Source: an uncultured Bermanella sp. (GTDB lineage Bacteria; Pseudomonadota; Gammaproteobacteria; Pseudomonadales; Oceanobacteraceae). Taken from it: 64,000 bases of DNA. The DNA lies in assembly GCA_913058575.1 (NCBI GenBank), contig CAJXRF010000005.1:52103-116102 (forward strand), written 5' to 3'. Made by a program: the position numbers and the translations under genes. Under the pieces are notes generated by a model. It ran no database searches, was not told where the DNA came from, and worked only from the letters and a program-made list of their open reading frames with translations. Shown in pieces: positions 53,284-61,410 of this stretch (position 1 is the first letter of the stretch; the number at the start of each line of letters is the position of its first letter).

Positions 53284-54627
53284 ATGGATTTTGATTTATT
53301 TATTATAGGTGCAGGGTCAGCCGGTGTTCGTGCAGGTCGCATGGCAGCAGGAATGGGCAAAAAGGTCGCTGTAGCAGAGTCTCGTTACTTAGGTGGTACC
53401 TGTGTCAATGTTGGCTGTGTGCCTAAAAAACTATTTGTGTACGCCAGTGAATTTCCTCATGTTCAAGCTGAAGCGAAAGGATTTGGGTTGGATATTCAGC
53501 TTAATCAATTCCACTGGCCAACACTTAGAGACAATAAAACAAAAGAGATAGAGCGCCTTAATGGTATCTATAAAAATTTGTTAGATAATTCCGGTGTGAC
53601 TACCCTATGGGGCCACGCCAAATTAGTTGGGCCCAACTCCGTTGAGGTGGATGGCACCGTCTACAGCAGTGAAAAAATATTGCTGGCCACAGGCGGCTGG
53701 CCCACTAAACCGGATATCCCAGGTAAAGAGCATTTACTTACCAGTAATGAACTTTTCTATTTAGATCAATTTCCCGCTTCAGCAGTGGTGATTGGTAGCG
53801 GTTACATTGCAGTTGAATTTGCCGGTATTTTAAATGGATTAGGATGTGACACCCAAATAGCGTCACGCTCCGGAAGACTTCTAAGGGGCTTTGATGAATC
53901 CACTCGCAGCATCGCACAACGGGAGATTCTTAAAAAAGGCTTGAACCTAATCGCTGAACAACCCAGTGCCGTTGTTAAAAATGACAATGGTTTTGAAGTT
54001 CAGTTTGCATCGGGTCTTAAAACGCAAGTTGAGCTTGTGGTATGCGCTACGGGGCGAACTCCTAATATTGAAAACTTGGGCATACAAGAGCAAGGAATTA
54101 GCTTAGACAGTAAAGGTTTCATTGCCGTAAACGAGCAATACCAAACCAATGTTGAAAGCGTTTATGCCATGGGGGACCTGATCGATACAGCGCAGTTAAC
54201 GCCAGTGGCCCTTGAGGAAGCGATGACGTTTTTACGTCAACAATATCAAGGGGATACATCAGCTTTAAACTATGACAATATTCCCACGGCCATTTTCTCT
54301 CAACCTTGTATGGCAACAGTCGGTTTAAGTGAAGAAAGTGCATTGCAAAATGGAATGGATATTGATGTTTACGAAAGTGAATTCAAAGCACTTAAGCATA
54401 CCTTAAGTGGGTCTGATGAACGTACCTATATGAAACTGATCGTTGATAAAAAAACCGATCTTGTTGTGGGCGCTCATATGCTTGGTGAACACGCCAGTGA
54501 AATTCTACAAGGCATTGCCATTGCTATTAAGGCAGGCGCCACAAAAGCTCATTTTGATGCCACTATTGGAATTCACCCAAGTTCGGCTGAAGAATTTGTC
54601 ACCATGAGAACCCCAGTAAAGCGCTAG
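53284..54627 (+). CDS. gor: Glutathione-disulfide reductase
   Basis: A 447-residue flavoenzyme that keeps glutathione reduced with NADPH. FAD motif GAGSAGVRAGRMAA, redox-active GGTCVNVGCVPKK, NADPH-binding GSGYIAVEFAGI followed by SRSGRLLRGFD, second FAD motif YAMGDLID, and C-terminal His-Glu in GIHPSSAEEFVTM. Length matches E. coli Gor (450). The 11-bp gap suggests that it may be co-transcribed with gspM, although the functions are unrelated. Confidence 0.93.
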   Translation: MDFDLFIIGAGSAGVRAGRMAAGMGKKVAVAESRYLGGTCVNVGCVPKKLFVYASEFPHVQAEAKGFGLDIQLNQFHWPTLRDNKTKEIERLNGIYKNLLDNSGVTTLWGHAKLVGPNSVEVDGTVYSSEKILLATGGWPTKPDIPGKEHLLTSNELFYLDQFPASAVVIGSGYIAVEFAGILNGLGCDTQIASRSGRLLRGFDESTRSIAQREILKKGLNLIAEQPSAVVKNDNGFEVQFASGLKTQVELVVCATGRTPNIENLGIQEQGISLDSKGFIAVNEQYQTNVESVYAMGDLIDTAQLTPVALEEAMTFLRQQYQGDTSALNYDNIPTAIFSQPCMATVGLSEESALQNGMDIDVYESEFKALKHTLSGSDERTYMKLIVDKKTDLVVGAHMLGEHASEILQGIAIAIKAGATKAHFDATIGIHPSSAEEFVTMRTPVKR

Positions 54628-54655
54628 TGATAAATTTTACTGGCAGGGTTAAAGC

Positions 54656-55507
54656 CTAGGCATTTGACCCTGTAAACATTCTCCAGTCCAATAGTACGCA
54701 AGGAGGCGTGTCTTCCTTGTTTTCTAAATACCCACAAAAAAAGCTAAGGCTGTTTAGTTGTTCATTATCATCTACATCAGCTTGGGTAGTGAAGTCGGCA
54801 ATATTGTAAGTCACAATATCGCTAATAGCGTTTAGACGAACCGCAATCATTTTGTGGCCAGTGTCGATATATAAAAGAATAGGGCGGGTAATATTCTCTA
54901 GGCGATCCCGAGCGGCGCCAAATAAATTAACCAACTTGCCAAATGTTTTACCTCGTTCCATTTCTAATGCCGCAATGGCTTTTTTCACATGACCCTCATC
55001 TCTGAGGGTGATTAACTCATCGGCGAGGGCATGTAGCCTTTTATGTGGTGTATCAAAGTCGTCTAAGATATCGGCTAGTAGTTCATCCTCAGCTTCAAAC
55101 CCCGAGTACCATTTTCCAAACTCGCAAAGGTTAGGGTCTCTGGGATGGTTGAAAGAATCCCCAGAACGAAGGCTGGCTTCTAATGCGCTTAACCAGTCTT
55201 GGTGTTCTTTTTCTTGATCCTTGAGTATCTTAAGCAACGCGATGTTGGCGGTATATTCTGCCTGACAACCCATTAGGTTAGCCAAATCGTAAATAGGAAC
55301 GGGTTTTCCTTGATAACTGGTCACTTCAGCGCCAACCTTTTCATTAACTTCAATACGGGTGGTTTTACGTTTGTCCTGCTCTATATAGCGAACTTCACTC
55401 ACCGGTGTAGCATATTGTGTTGGCCCCACGTAAAAGGTAATGACTTCCAAGGTGTCACCCTGATTAAAAATAGACGTTAATTGCTGTGGTTGTGTAGCGG
55501 CTTCCAT
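54656..55507 (-). CDS. CheW-like protein with an inserted CZB zinc-binding domain
   Basis: A 283-residue cytoplasmic protein. Residues 18-90 look like the first half of a CheW domain (LEVITFYVGPTQYATPVSEVRYIEQ ... GKPVPIYDLANLMG). Residues about 100-165 are a CZB (chemoreceptor zinc-binding) domain, with the expected ligands His102 (EHQDW), Cys128 (DPNLCEFGKWY), His155 and His159 (TPHKRLH). Residues 206-280 resume as the second CheW half (ILLYIDTGHKMIAVRLNAISDIV ... CVLLDWRMF). CZB domains sense zinc or hypochlorous acid. No che gene lies nearby, so it is an orphan adapter or sensor. Confidence 0.85.
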   Translation of the reverse strand: MEAATQPQQLTSIFNQGDTLEVITFYVGPTQYATPVSEVRYIEQDKRKTTRIEVNEKVGAEVTSYQGKPVPIYDLANLMGCQAEYTANIALLKILKDQEKEHQDWLSALEASLRSGDSFNHPRDPNLCEFGKWYSGFEAEDELLADILDDFDTPHKRLHALADELITLRDEGHVKKAIAALEMERGKTFGKLVNLFGAARDRLENITRPILLYIDTGHKMIAVRLNAISDIVTYNIADFTTQADVDDNEQLNSLSFFCGYLENKEDTPPCVLLDWRMFTGSNA

Positions 55508-55556
55508 AATTCACTCGGGTGTTGAGATTTACTTTAAGAGTAGCCAAAGAATAACC

Positions 55557-55598
55557 TTATACAATTTCCGATAAATGTTATTATCGGAAATTGTATAA
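55557..55598. repeat. 18-bp perfect inverted repeat
   Basis: TTATACAATTTCCGATAA and its exact complement are separated by 6 bases. It lies 50 bp upstream of the CheW-CZB gene in the 315-bp region before pyrC. There is no T-run beyond it, so it is more likely an operator or a mobile-type palindrome than a terminator. The 13-mer TTATCGGAAATTG from its right arm recurs inside pyrC at 56180-56192. Confidence 0.7.
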
Positions 55599-55676
55599 AT
55601 GCCTATCTAGCCCCGTTATGTACTGAAAATGTTTAACTAGGATGCCTCTTTTCTAATATGTAGCTTGCAGCTAACT

Positions 55677-55685
55677 TGCTATAAT
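55677..55685 (+). promoter_or_regulatory. Extended -10 promoter candidate for pyrC
   Basis: TGCTATAAT has the TGn plus TATAAT of an extended -10 promoter. No good -35 is seen 17 bp upstream. It would give a leader of roughly 130 nt before pyrC, containing a small ORF. Confidence 0.5.
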
Positions 55686-55706
55686 CCCTACATTCTTTGG
55701 CTTTTA

Positions 55707-55811
55707 ATGATGATGCGTTATTTTCAGGCATTACCATTCAACCCTAATATCGATGCTTTGCACATAGTTCACACCTCTGCTGCTGGTTATAAGCAAAGCG
55801 ACAACCTCTAA
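55707..55811 (+). CDS. Possible 34-residue leader peptide before pyrC
   Basis: Three ATGs in a row open a 34-codon frame ([14 protein letters not shown]...) that ends 11 bp before the pyrC ATG. No strong ribosome site precedes it, and I do not recognise the peptide. Within it a 7-bp stem, GCTTTGC/GCAAAGC (55755-55799), can form. It may be a leader peptide for pyrimidine control or chance. Confidence 0.3.
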   Translation: MMMRYFQALPFNPNIDALHIVHTSAAGYKQSDNL

Positions 55812-55822
55812 GGCTTAAAAAC

Positions 55823-56857
55823 ATGTCTCAACAAATCACCATAACACGTCCTGACGATTGGCATTTACATCTGCGTGACGGCGCCTTGCTAGAAAACACG
55901 GTACCCGCAACAGCCCGTATTATGGGGCGTGCCATCATCATGCCTAATTTGCAGCCGCCGGTTATGAATGCTCAGCAGGCACTTGAATATCGTTCGCGTA
56001 TTTTGGCGCAAAGCCAAGGCTATCCAAACTTTCAGCCTTTAATGGTGATTTATCTTACCGATAACACCACGCCTGAAATGATCGCCGAAGCTGCCCAATC
56101 AGGCCATGTTGTTGCTGCTAAGTTGTATCCTGCTGGTGCCACCACCAACTCAAGTTCAGGGGTAACGGACTTAACTAAATTATCGGAAATTGCCTCAGTG
56201 ATGGCTGACCATAATATGCCCCTACTAGTACATGGCGAAGTAACGGACCCTAGCGTTGATATCTTTGATCGTGAAAAACGCTTTTTAGATGAAATCCTTA
56301 GTGGTCTTGTGTCTAAAGTGCCTAATTTAAGGTTAGTCGTTGAGCATATAACCACCAAGGAAGCCGCTGACTTTGTGCAAAGTCATTCTAAGAATGTTGG
56401 CGCTACCATTACACCACAACACTTGGCTTATAATCGTAATCACATGTTAGTGGGCGGTATTAAGCCACACTATTATTGCCTGCCTATTCTTAAGCGCAAT
56501 ACGCACCAAAAAGCCCTGTGTGATGTGGTAGCCAGTGGCGATAATCGTTTCTTTTTAGGCACCGACTCCGCGCCTCACATTAAGTCTGCTAAAGAGAATG
56601 CCTGTGGCTGTGCTGGCTGCTTTACCTCTTATGCCGCCATTGAGCTGTATGCAGAAATATTTGAAGATTTAGGAGCCCTGAGTCACTTAGAGCCATTTGC
56701 CAGTTTCAATGGCCCTGATTTTTACCAAATGCCTAGAAACTCCGACACCGTCACCTTGATTAAAGAAGACTGGGTAGCCCCTAACGAAATGCAATTTGGT
56801 AAAGAGGTAATTGTACCTCTGCGTGCCGGTGAAACTTTGCGCTGGAAACTTAAGTAA
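55823..56857 (+). CDS. pyrC: Dihydroorotase (PyrC, type II)
   Basis: A 344-residue zinc enzyme of pyrimidine synthesis, closing carbamoyl-aspartate to dihydroorotate. The metal motif HLHLRDG is near residue 16, the carbamylated Lys is in [17 protein letters not shown] near 100, and [12 protein letters not shown] and GTDSAPH are also present. Length matches E. coli (348). The AAGG ribosome site is nine bases before the ATG. A tyrosine recombinase gene follows after 3 bp. Confidence 0.96.
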   Translation: MSQQITITRPDDWHLHLRDGALLENTVPATARIMGRAIIMPNLQPPVMNAQQALEYRSRILAQSQGYPNFQPLMVIYLTDNTTPEMIAEAAQSGHVVAAKLYPAGATTNSSSGVTDLTKLSEIASVMADHNMPLLVHGEVTDPSVDIFDREKRFLDEILSGLVSKVPNLRLVVEHITTKEAADFVQSHSKNVGATITPQHLAYNRNHMLVGGIKPHYYCLPILKRNTHQKALCDVVASGDNRFFLGTDSAPHIKSAKENACGCAGCFTSYAAIELYAEIFEDLGALSHLEPFASFNGPDFYQMPRNSDTVTLIKEDWVAPNEMQFGKEVIVPLRAGETLRWKLK

Positions 56858-56860
56858 TCT

Positions 56861-58108
56861 ATGCCAGCCCCCTACTCTCCTATTGCGATTATAGATAATT
56901 TAGATCACTTGCCCGACCCTTTTCGGGAAGGGCCGCAGGATATGGGGGCACTCTTAAAAAATGATGCTCAGCGTTTAGATTTCTATTATGTGCTTAGGTA
57001 TCTATGTAGCTATAAAGGCAGTAGTGCAACATTTAATGCTTATCGCAGGGAAGTAGAGCGCTTACTCCAGTGGCTTTGGCACAATCAAGATATGTCATTG
57101 CTAGATGTACGCCGAGAGCATATCGAGCAATTCATGGAGTTTTGTATAGGGCCGCCTAAGCACTGGATAGGCCTTAAGAACGTTGCCCGATTCAAAAACG
57201 TAAGGGGTGAACGAGTGGCTAATCCAGAGTGGCGGCCTTTTGTGGTGCCTGTTAATAAGGCCTCTGGGTTGCCTCCTAAAATTTCTGACTACAACCCTTC
57301 TCAAAAAGCCATTCAATCTTCTTTTGCTATTCTAAGCTCCTTTTTTAACTTTTTAATTCAAGAAGAGTTTTTAAGCGCTAACCCCGTCGCTTTAGTGCGA
57401 CAAAGAAGCCGTTTTATTCAAAAGGCGCAAAATCGCCCTCAAGTAAGGCGCATCAGTAATTATCAATGGGATGAAGTAATCCGAGTGGCTGAAGACAAAG
57501 CCCAAAATGATCCTCAGCAACATGAAAGAACGGTGTTTATCCTGAACTGCTTGCTTGGCATGTATTTGCGAATATCTGAATTGGTAGCGGATGAACGCTC
57601 TACCCCTGTTATGGGTGATTTTAGAATGGATTCAGACCGTCATTGGTGGTTTCATGTGGTGGGTAAAGGGAATAAGAGCCGTGTTATTACCGTATCGAAT
57701 GACATGTTGGCAGCGCTGCAGCGGTATCGTAACTGGTTAGACTTACCTTCACTTCCCCACCCTGGTGAGCCTACAGCACTCATTACAAAAATACACGGTA
57801 CAGGCCCAGTGACCAGTACTCGGCAAATACGAAACCTGGTGCAGGAGTGTTTTGATGGTGCTTATCAAAATTTGGCTGCTAAGGGTCAAGCAGAAGAAGC
57901 AACCGAGTTAAAAGCCGCTACCGTGCATTGGCTTAGGCATACTGGAATATCGGAAGATGTGAAAATAAGACCAAGAGAACATGTAAAAGAAGATGCTGGG
58001 CACTCAAGCATGGCCACCACTGACAAGTACATAGATAGTGAGCTAAGAGAGCGTCATGCCAGTGCGATTAACAAAAAGATCACGCGCCCCGCTACAGATG
58101 AAACCTAG
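56861..58108 (+). CDS. Tyrosine-type site-specific recombinase
   Basis: A 415-residue integrase. The N-terminal SAM-like domain covers about residues 35-175 (TFNAYRREVERLLQWLWHNQDMSLLDVRREHIEQF). The catalytic domain has Arg in MYLRISELV, Lys in VVGKGNKSR, His-x-x-Arg in HWLRHTG, His in DAGHSSMATT and Tyr in TDKYID, so all catalytic residues are there. It is longer than XerC/D (about 300), with an insertion between Arg and Lys. It starts 3 bp after pyrC, with no attachment repeat, tRNA or phage gene nearby. Confidence 0.9.
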   Translation: MPAPYSPIAIIDNLDHLPDPFREGPQDMGALLKNDAQRLDFYYVLRYLCSYKGSSATFNAYRREVERLLQWLWHNQDMSLLDVRREHIEQFMEFCIGPPKHWIGLKNVARFKNVRGERVANPEWRPFVVPVNKASGLPPKISDYNPSQKAIQSSFAILSSFFNFLIQEEFLSANPVALVRQRSRFIQKAQNRPQVRRISNYQWDEVIRVAEDKAQNDPQQHERTVFILNCLLGMYLRISELVADERSTPVMGDFRMDSDRHWWFHVVGKGNKSRVITVSNDMLAALQRYRNWLDLPSLPHPGEPTALITKIHGTGPVTSTRQIRNLVQECFDGAYQNLAAKGQAEEATELKAATVHWLRHTGISEDVKIRPREHVKEDAGHSSMATTDKYIDSELRERHASAINKKITRPATDET

Positions 58109-58149
58109 GATGCTGCCTTGCAGTATTTTACCAATAGCGGTTTTTATTT

Positions 58150-58158
58150 TGGTATAAT
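58150..58158 (+). promoter_or_regulatory. Extended -10 promoter of thiI
   Basis: TGGTATAAT, a perfect extended -10 element 30 bp upstream of the thiI ATG, with no convincing -35. It gives thiI its own short-leader promoter. Confidence 0.6.
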
Positions 58159-58187
58159 CCCGCTTTTGCTCGGCGTTGATCTATACC

Positions 58188-59636
58188 ATGAAGTTTGCCA
58201 TCAAGCTATTCCCTGAAATCACCCTCAAGTCGCGTCCTGTTCGCAAGCAGTTCATTAATCAGCTGCGTCGAAATATTAAGAACTCTCTCAAATACAACGA
58301 TATTGAGTGCCAGGTTCAGGGCCAGTGGGACAGCATTGAAGTGACCATGGAGGGTGATGAATTAGAGTTGCCTGCCAGAGCTTGCATGCAGCGTATCCCT
58401 GGTATCGATAAAATTCTTACGGTTAAAGAGCATAATTTTCAAACTTTTGATGACATTCTAGATATAGCCGAGAAAATATACACCCCTGAAATCACCGGTA
58501 AAACCTTCTGTGTACGAGTAAAGCGTACAGGCGAGCATGACTTTCGATCCATTGATGTAGAGCGGTATGTGGGCGGTGGTTTACGTCAGCGAGTAGAAAA
58601 CTCAAGCGTTAAGCTTAAAAACCCCGACTACACCGTTAAAATGGAAATACGTAAACAACGCTTATTAACCATTTCGGCCATAGACAAGGGCATGGGCGGT
58701 TACCCTCACGGCTGTTTAGACGGAGTTTTATCGTTAATGTCTGGTGGCTTTGACTCAACCGTAGCCAGCTATCTCATGTCGAGACGTGGCCTTTTAACCC
58801 ACTTTGTTTTTTTTAATCTGGGCGGCACAGCCCATGAGGTGGGCGTTAAGCAGGCTGCGCATTACCTATGGAAGCAATATGCAATTTCCCATGGGGTTAA
58901 ATTTGTCACCGTGCCATTTGAAGATGTAGTAACTGAAATTTTAAAAAATGTCGATAATTCTCAAATGGGCGTCATATTGAAACGAATGATGCTCAGGGCT
59001 GCCAGCAAAGTAGCAGAAGACTTAGGCATTGAAACCTTAGTGACTGGCGAGTGCATAGCACAGGTGTCTAGCCAAACTCTGCGTAACCTAAATGTTATAG
59101 ATGGGGTAACCGACACTCTGGTTCTTAGGCCGTTAATTTGTATGGATAAACCTGAAATTATCAATATTTCGCGACAAATCGGCGCTTACGATTTTGCCGC
59201 TAGGATGCCAGAATATTGTGGTGTTATTTCCGTTAAACCCACAACAAGGGCCAAGCCTGAAAAAATTGAAAGAGAAGAGTCGAAATTCGACTTTAGTGTG
59301 CTTGATGCGGCCATAGAAAGTAGCCGTGTAGAGCATATTAAAGATGTATTATCGAGCAGTGAAGGCATTATGGATGTGGACTTAGTGCAAATCCCCACTG
59401 CAGATGCTGTGGTAATCGACATTCGTGCTCCACAAGAAGAAGAGCTAAACCCGCTGCATTTAACTAATAATGAAATTCTTAAGATTCCATTTTATGAGTT
59501 AATGTCCCATCTTGAGAGCTTACCTAAAGATAAGGATGTTCTGTTGTACTGTGCTAAAGGCACCATGAGTCAAATGCACGCCCAGCAACTTAAACAGTCT
59601 GGTATCGAGCGCGCTAAAGTGTTTAAACCCTCTTAA
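58188..59636 (+). CDS. thiI: tRNA 4-thiouridine sulfurtransferase ThiI
   Basis: A 482-residue protein, the same length as E. coli ThiI. Order: N-terminal ferredoxin-like and THUMP domains (FCVRVKRTGEHDFRSIDVERYVGGGL), PP-loop SLMSGGFDSTVASYL, and a C-terminal rhodanese domain with the persulfide Cys in VLLYCAKGTMS. The EYCGVIS Cys that forms a disulfide with it is also present. It makes s4U8 in tRNA and, in many bacteria, supplies thiazole sulfur. ORF starts at a TTG; the ATG at 58188 matches the family start MKFxIKLFPEIT. Confidence 0.97.
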   Translation: MKFAIKLFPEITLKSRPVRKQFINQLRRNIKNSLKYNDIECQVQGQWDSIEVTMEGDELELPARACMQRIPGIDKILTVKEHNFQTFDDILDIAEKIYTPEITGKTFCVRVKRTGEHDFRSIDVERYVGGGLRQRVENSSVKLKNPDYTVKMEIRKQRLLTISAIDKGMGGYPHGCLDGVLSLMSGGFDSTVASYLMSRRGLLTHFVFFNLGGTAHEVGVKQAAHYLWKQYAISHGVKFVTVPFEDVVTEILKNVDNSQMGVILKRMMLRAASKVAEDLGIETLVTGECIAQVSSQTLRNLNVIDGVTDTLVLRPLICMDKPEIINISRQIGAYDFAARMPEYCGVISVKPTTRAKPEKIEREESKFDFSVLDAAIESSRVEHIKDVLSSSEGIMDVDLVQIPTADAVVIDIRAPQEEELNPLHLTNNEILKIPFYELMSHLESLPKDKDVLLYCAKGTMSQMHAQQLKQSGIERAKVFKPS

Positions 59637-59648
59637 GGTAACTTGGTT

Positions 59649-59679
59649 AAACTAAAGGGGCTTTACAGCCCTTTAGTTT
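59649..59679 (+). terminator. Intrinsic terminator after thiI
   Basis: AAACTAAAGGGGCT pairs with AGCCCTTTAGTTT (one bulged G) around a 4-nt loop, followed by TAATTTTATC. It lies between the convergent thiI and the DUF350-like gene. Confidence 0.8.
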
Positions 59680-59683
59680 AATT

Positions 59684-60520
59684 TTATCCCGCCAAGGCTG
59701 GCAGTAAAAACCCCCACCCCACGAAAATAGCGCCTTCTAGAATGGGCCGTCCCCCTTCGTATATTTCCCCTTTGGGCAAAATAATCCGTATACATAATTC
59801 TGATAACGCTAAGTAAATCAGTAAAAATAATACTGAACTTACTAGCCAAGCCAATACGGCCAATTCTAGTTGATACTCTATGGAAGACGCAAAATGTGCG
59901 CTGCCACTAATGGCCAGTGCGGCACCGATGTGTTGAGCAGCAGCTTTTATGGCGGTTGGGTTAGATTTTTTATCTACTGCATTGATTAAGTCATTGCTGC
60001 CCCAAGCGATTCTTAAGCGAGTTTCCAAAGACAATAAACATTGAGAAATAATAAAACCAAATAACAAAGCCATGATGCCTAAGTTTGCATCTTGATTAGT
60101 CCATTGCATGGCACTTCTAATGACTATGGCGGTGCCAATTAAGTGGGCCCCTGTAATGAGCGCTGCGGCCGTGTTTCCCTGCTGAGCGGCGTGATTCAAA
60201 TTCATGGCAGGCAACACCAATTTATCTTGTACCCAAGCGCCTAGCCTTAATAAGCACAATGCAAAAATACCGTAGCCTGTGATGAGGCTCCACTCTTGGA
60301 AAATGCTCAGGCTGAATTGCCCTGTTGTCACCCCGGTTAACGCAATCATCAGTGCGATCACCGCTGCAGCCGTTTCTATATTACTGGCTTCAGAATGCTG
60401 AGTAACAGGTTTGACTAAAAAGCGGCTTAACCATCGCATGGCTGCCACTAAACTGAAAATTGCTATTAGATCCACCGCTAAGAAAATAACGTATGACGGA
60501 TCAGCCAAAAGCCACTCCAT
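59684..60520 (-). CDS. DUF350-like inner-membrane protein (tandem)
   Basis: A 278-residue membrane protein with about seven or eight hydrophobic segments. The internal pattern (EASNIETAAAVIALMIALTGV and later AAQQGNTAAALITGAHLIGTAIVIRSAM) suggests two copies of a DUF350-type unit, like YjfL but doubled. The function of DUF350 proteins is not known; some are linked to glutathionylspermidine genes, not present here. Assignment is moderate. It is divergent from xth. Confidence 0.65.
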   Translation of the reverse strand: MEWLLADPSYVIFLAVDLIAIFSLVAAMRWLSRFLVKPVTQHSEASNIETAAAVIALMIALTGVTTGQFSLSIFQEWSLITGYGIFALCLLRLGAWVQDKLVLPAMNLNHAAQQGNTAAALITGAHLIGTAIVIRSAMQWTNQDANLGIMALLFGFIISQCLLSLETRLRIAWGSNDLINAVDKKSNPTAIKAAAQHIGAALAISGSAHFASSIEYQLELAVLAWLVSSVLFLLIYLALSELCIRIILPKGEIYEGGRPILEGAIFVGWGFLLPALAG

Positions 60521-60592
60521 AAAACTACCCTTTTGGATTATTCTGTATGGAGTTTATAATGCCGAGATTAAAATTAAAGTCACGGCTTAATC

Positions 60593-61408
60593 ATGAAAAT
60601 TGTTTCTTTTAATGTAAATGGAATACGCGCTCGCCAACATCAAGTGGAAGCTATCAAAACCCAGTTGAAGGCAAATATTATTGGTATGCAGGAAGTGAAA
60701 GCGACCCCTGATCAATTCCCCGAACAATGGGCTACGGATATTGGCTATCATTCAGCTGTACACAGCCAAAAAGCGCACTATGGAGTGGCTACCCTAAGCG
60801 ATGAAGCATTTGTGGCTGTTGAAAAAGGCTACCCAAATGATGATGAAGAGAGCCAAAAGCGTTTTATTCATACGAGCCACACTCTCTCTGGTGGTGGAAT
60901 ACTTCATGTTCTAAATGGTTACTTCCCGCAAGGGGAAAATCGTAGCCATGAAACCAAGTTTCCAGCTAAGCAAAAATACTACGCAGACTTGCTTACGTAT
61001 TTAAACGATAACTTTAAAGTAACCGACAATATTATTGTTATGGGCGACATTAATGTGGCCCCTCATGATAGCGATATTGGCATAGGTGAGAACAACCAAA
61101 AGCGCTGGCTTAAAACAGGTAAGTGCGCTTTTCTACCTGAAGAGCGTGAATGGGTAGATAAACTTTTAGACTGGGGACTTGAGGATAGCTACCGGATTTT
61201 AAACCCTAATGTTAATGATCGTTTTAGCTGGTTTGATTACCGTAGTCGCGGATTTGAAGATACTCCTAAGCGAGGCCTAAGAATCGATTTAATAATGATT
61301 AGTAAACCATTGGTTTCAAAGCTGGTGAATGCAGGAATAGATTACGACATTCGGGGCATGGAAAAACCCAGCGATCACGCCCCAATATTCATTGAGTTGG
61401 AAGATTGA
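60593..61408 (+). CDS. xthA: Exodeoxyribonuclease III
   Basis: A 271-residue AP endonuclease and 3'-5' exonuclease for base excision repair. Active-site motifs: FNVNGIRAR, GMQEVKA (metal Glu), VMGDINVAPHDSDIG, GLRIDLIMIS (Asp) and SDHAPIFIEL (His). Length matches E. coli XthA (268). Confidence 0.95.
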   Translation: MKIVSFNVNGIRARQHQVEAIKTQLKANIIGMQEVKATPDQFPEQWATDIGYHSAVHSQKAHYGVATLSDEAFVAVEKGYPNDDEESQKRFIHTSHTLSGGGILHVLNGYFPQGENRSHETKFPAKQKYYADLLTYLNDNFKVTDNIIVMGDINVAPHDSDIGIGENNQKRWLKTGKCAFLPEEREWVDKLLDWGLEDSYRILNPNVNDRFSWFDYRSRGFEDTPKRGLRIDLIMISKPLVSKLVNAGIDYDIRGMEKPSDHAPIFIELED

Positions 61409-61410
61409 TT

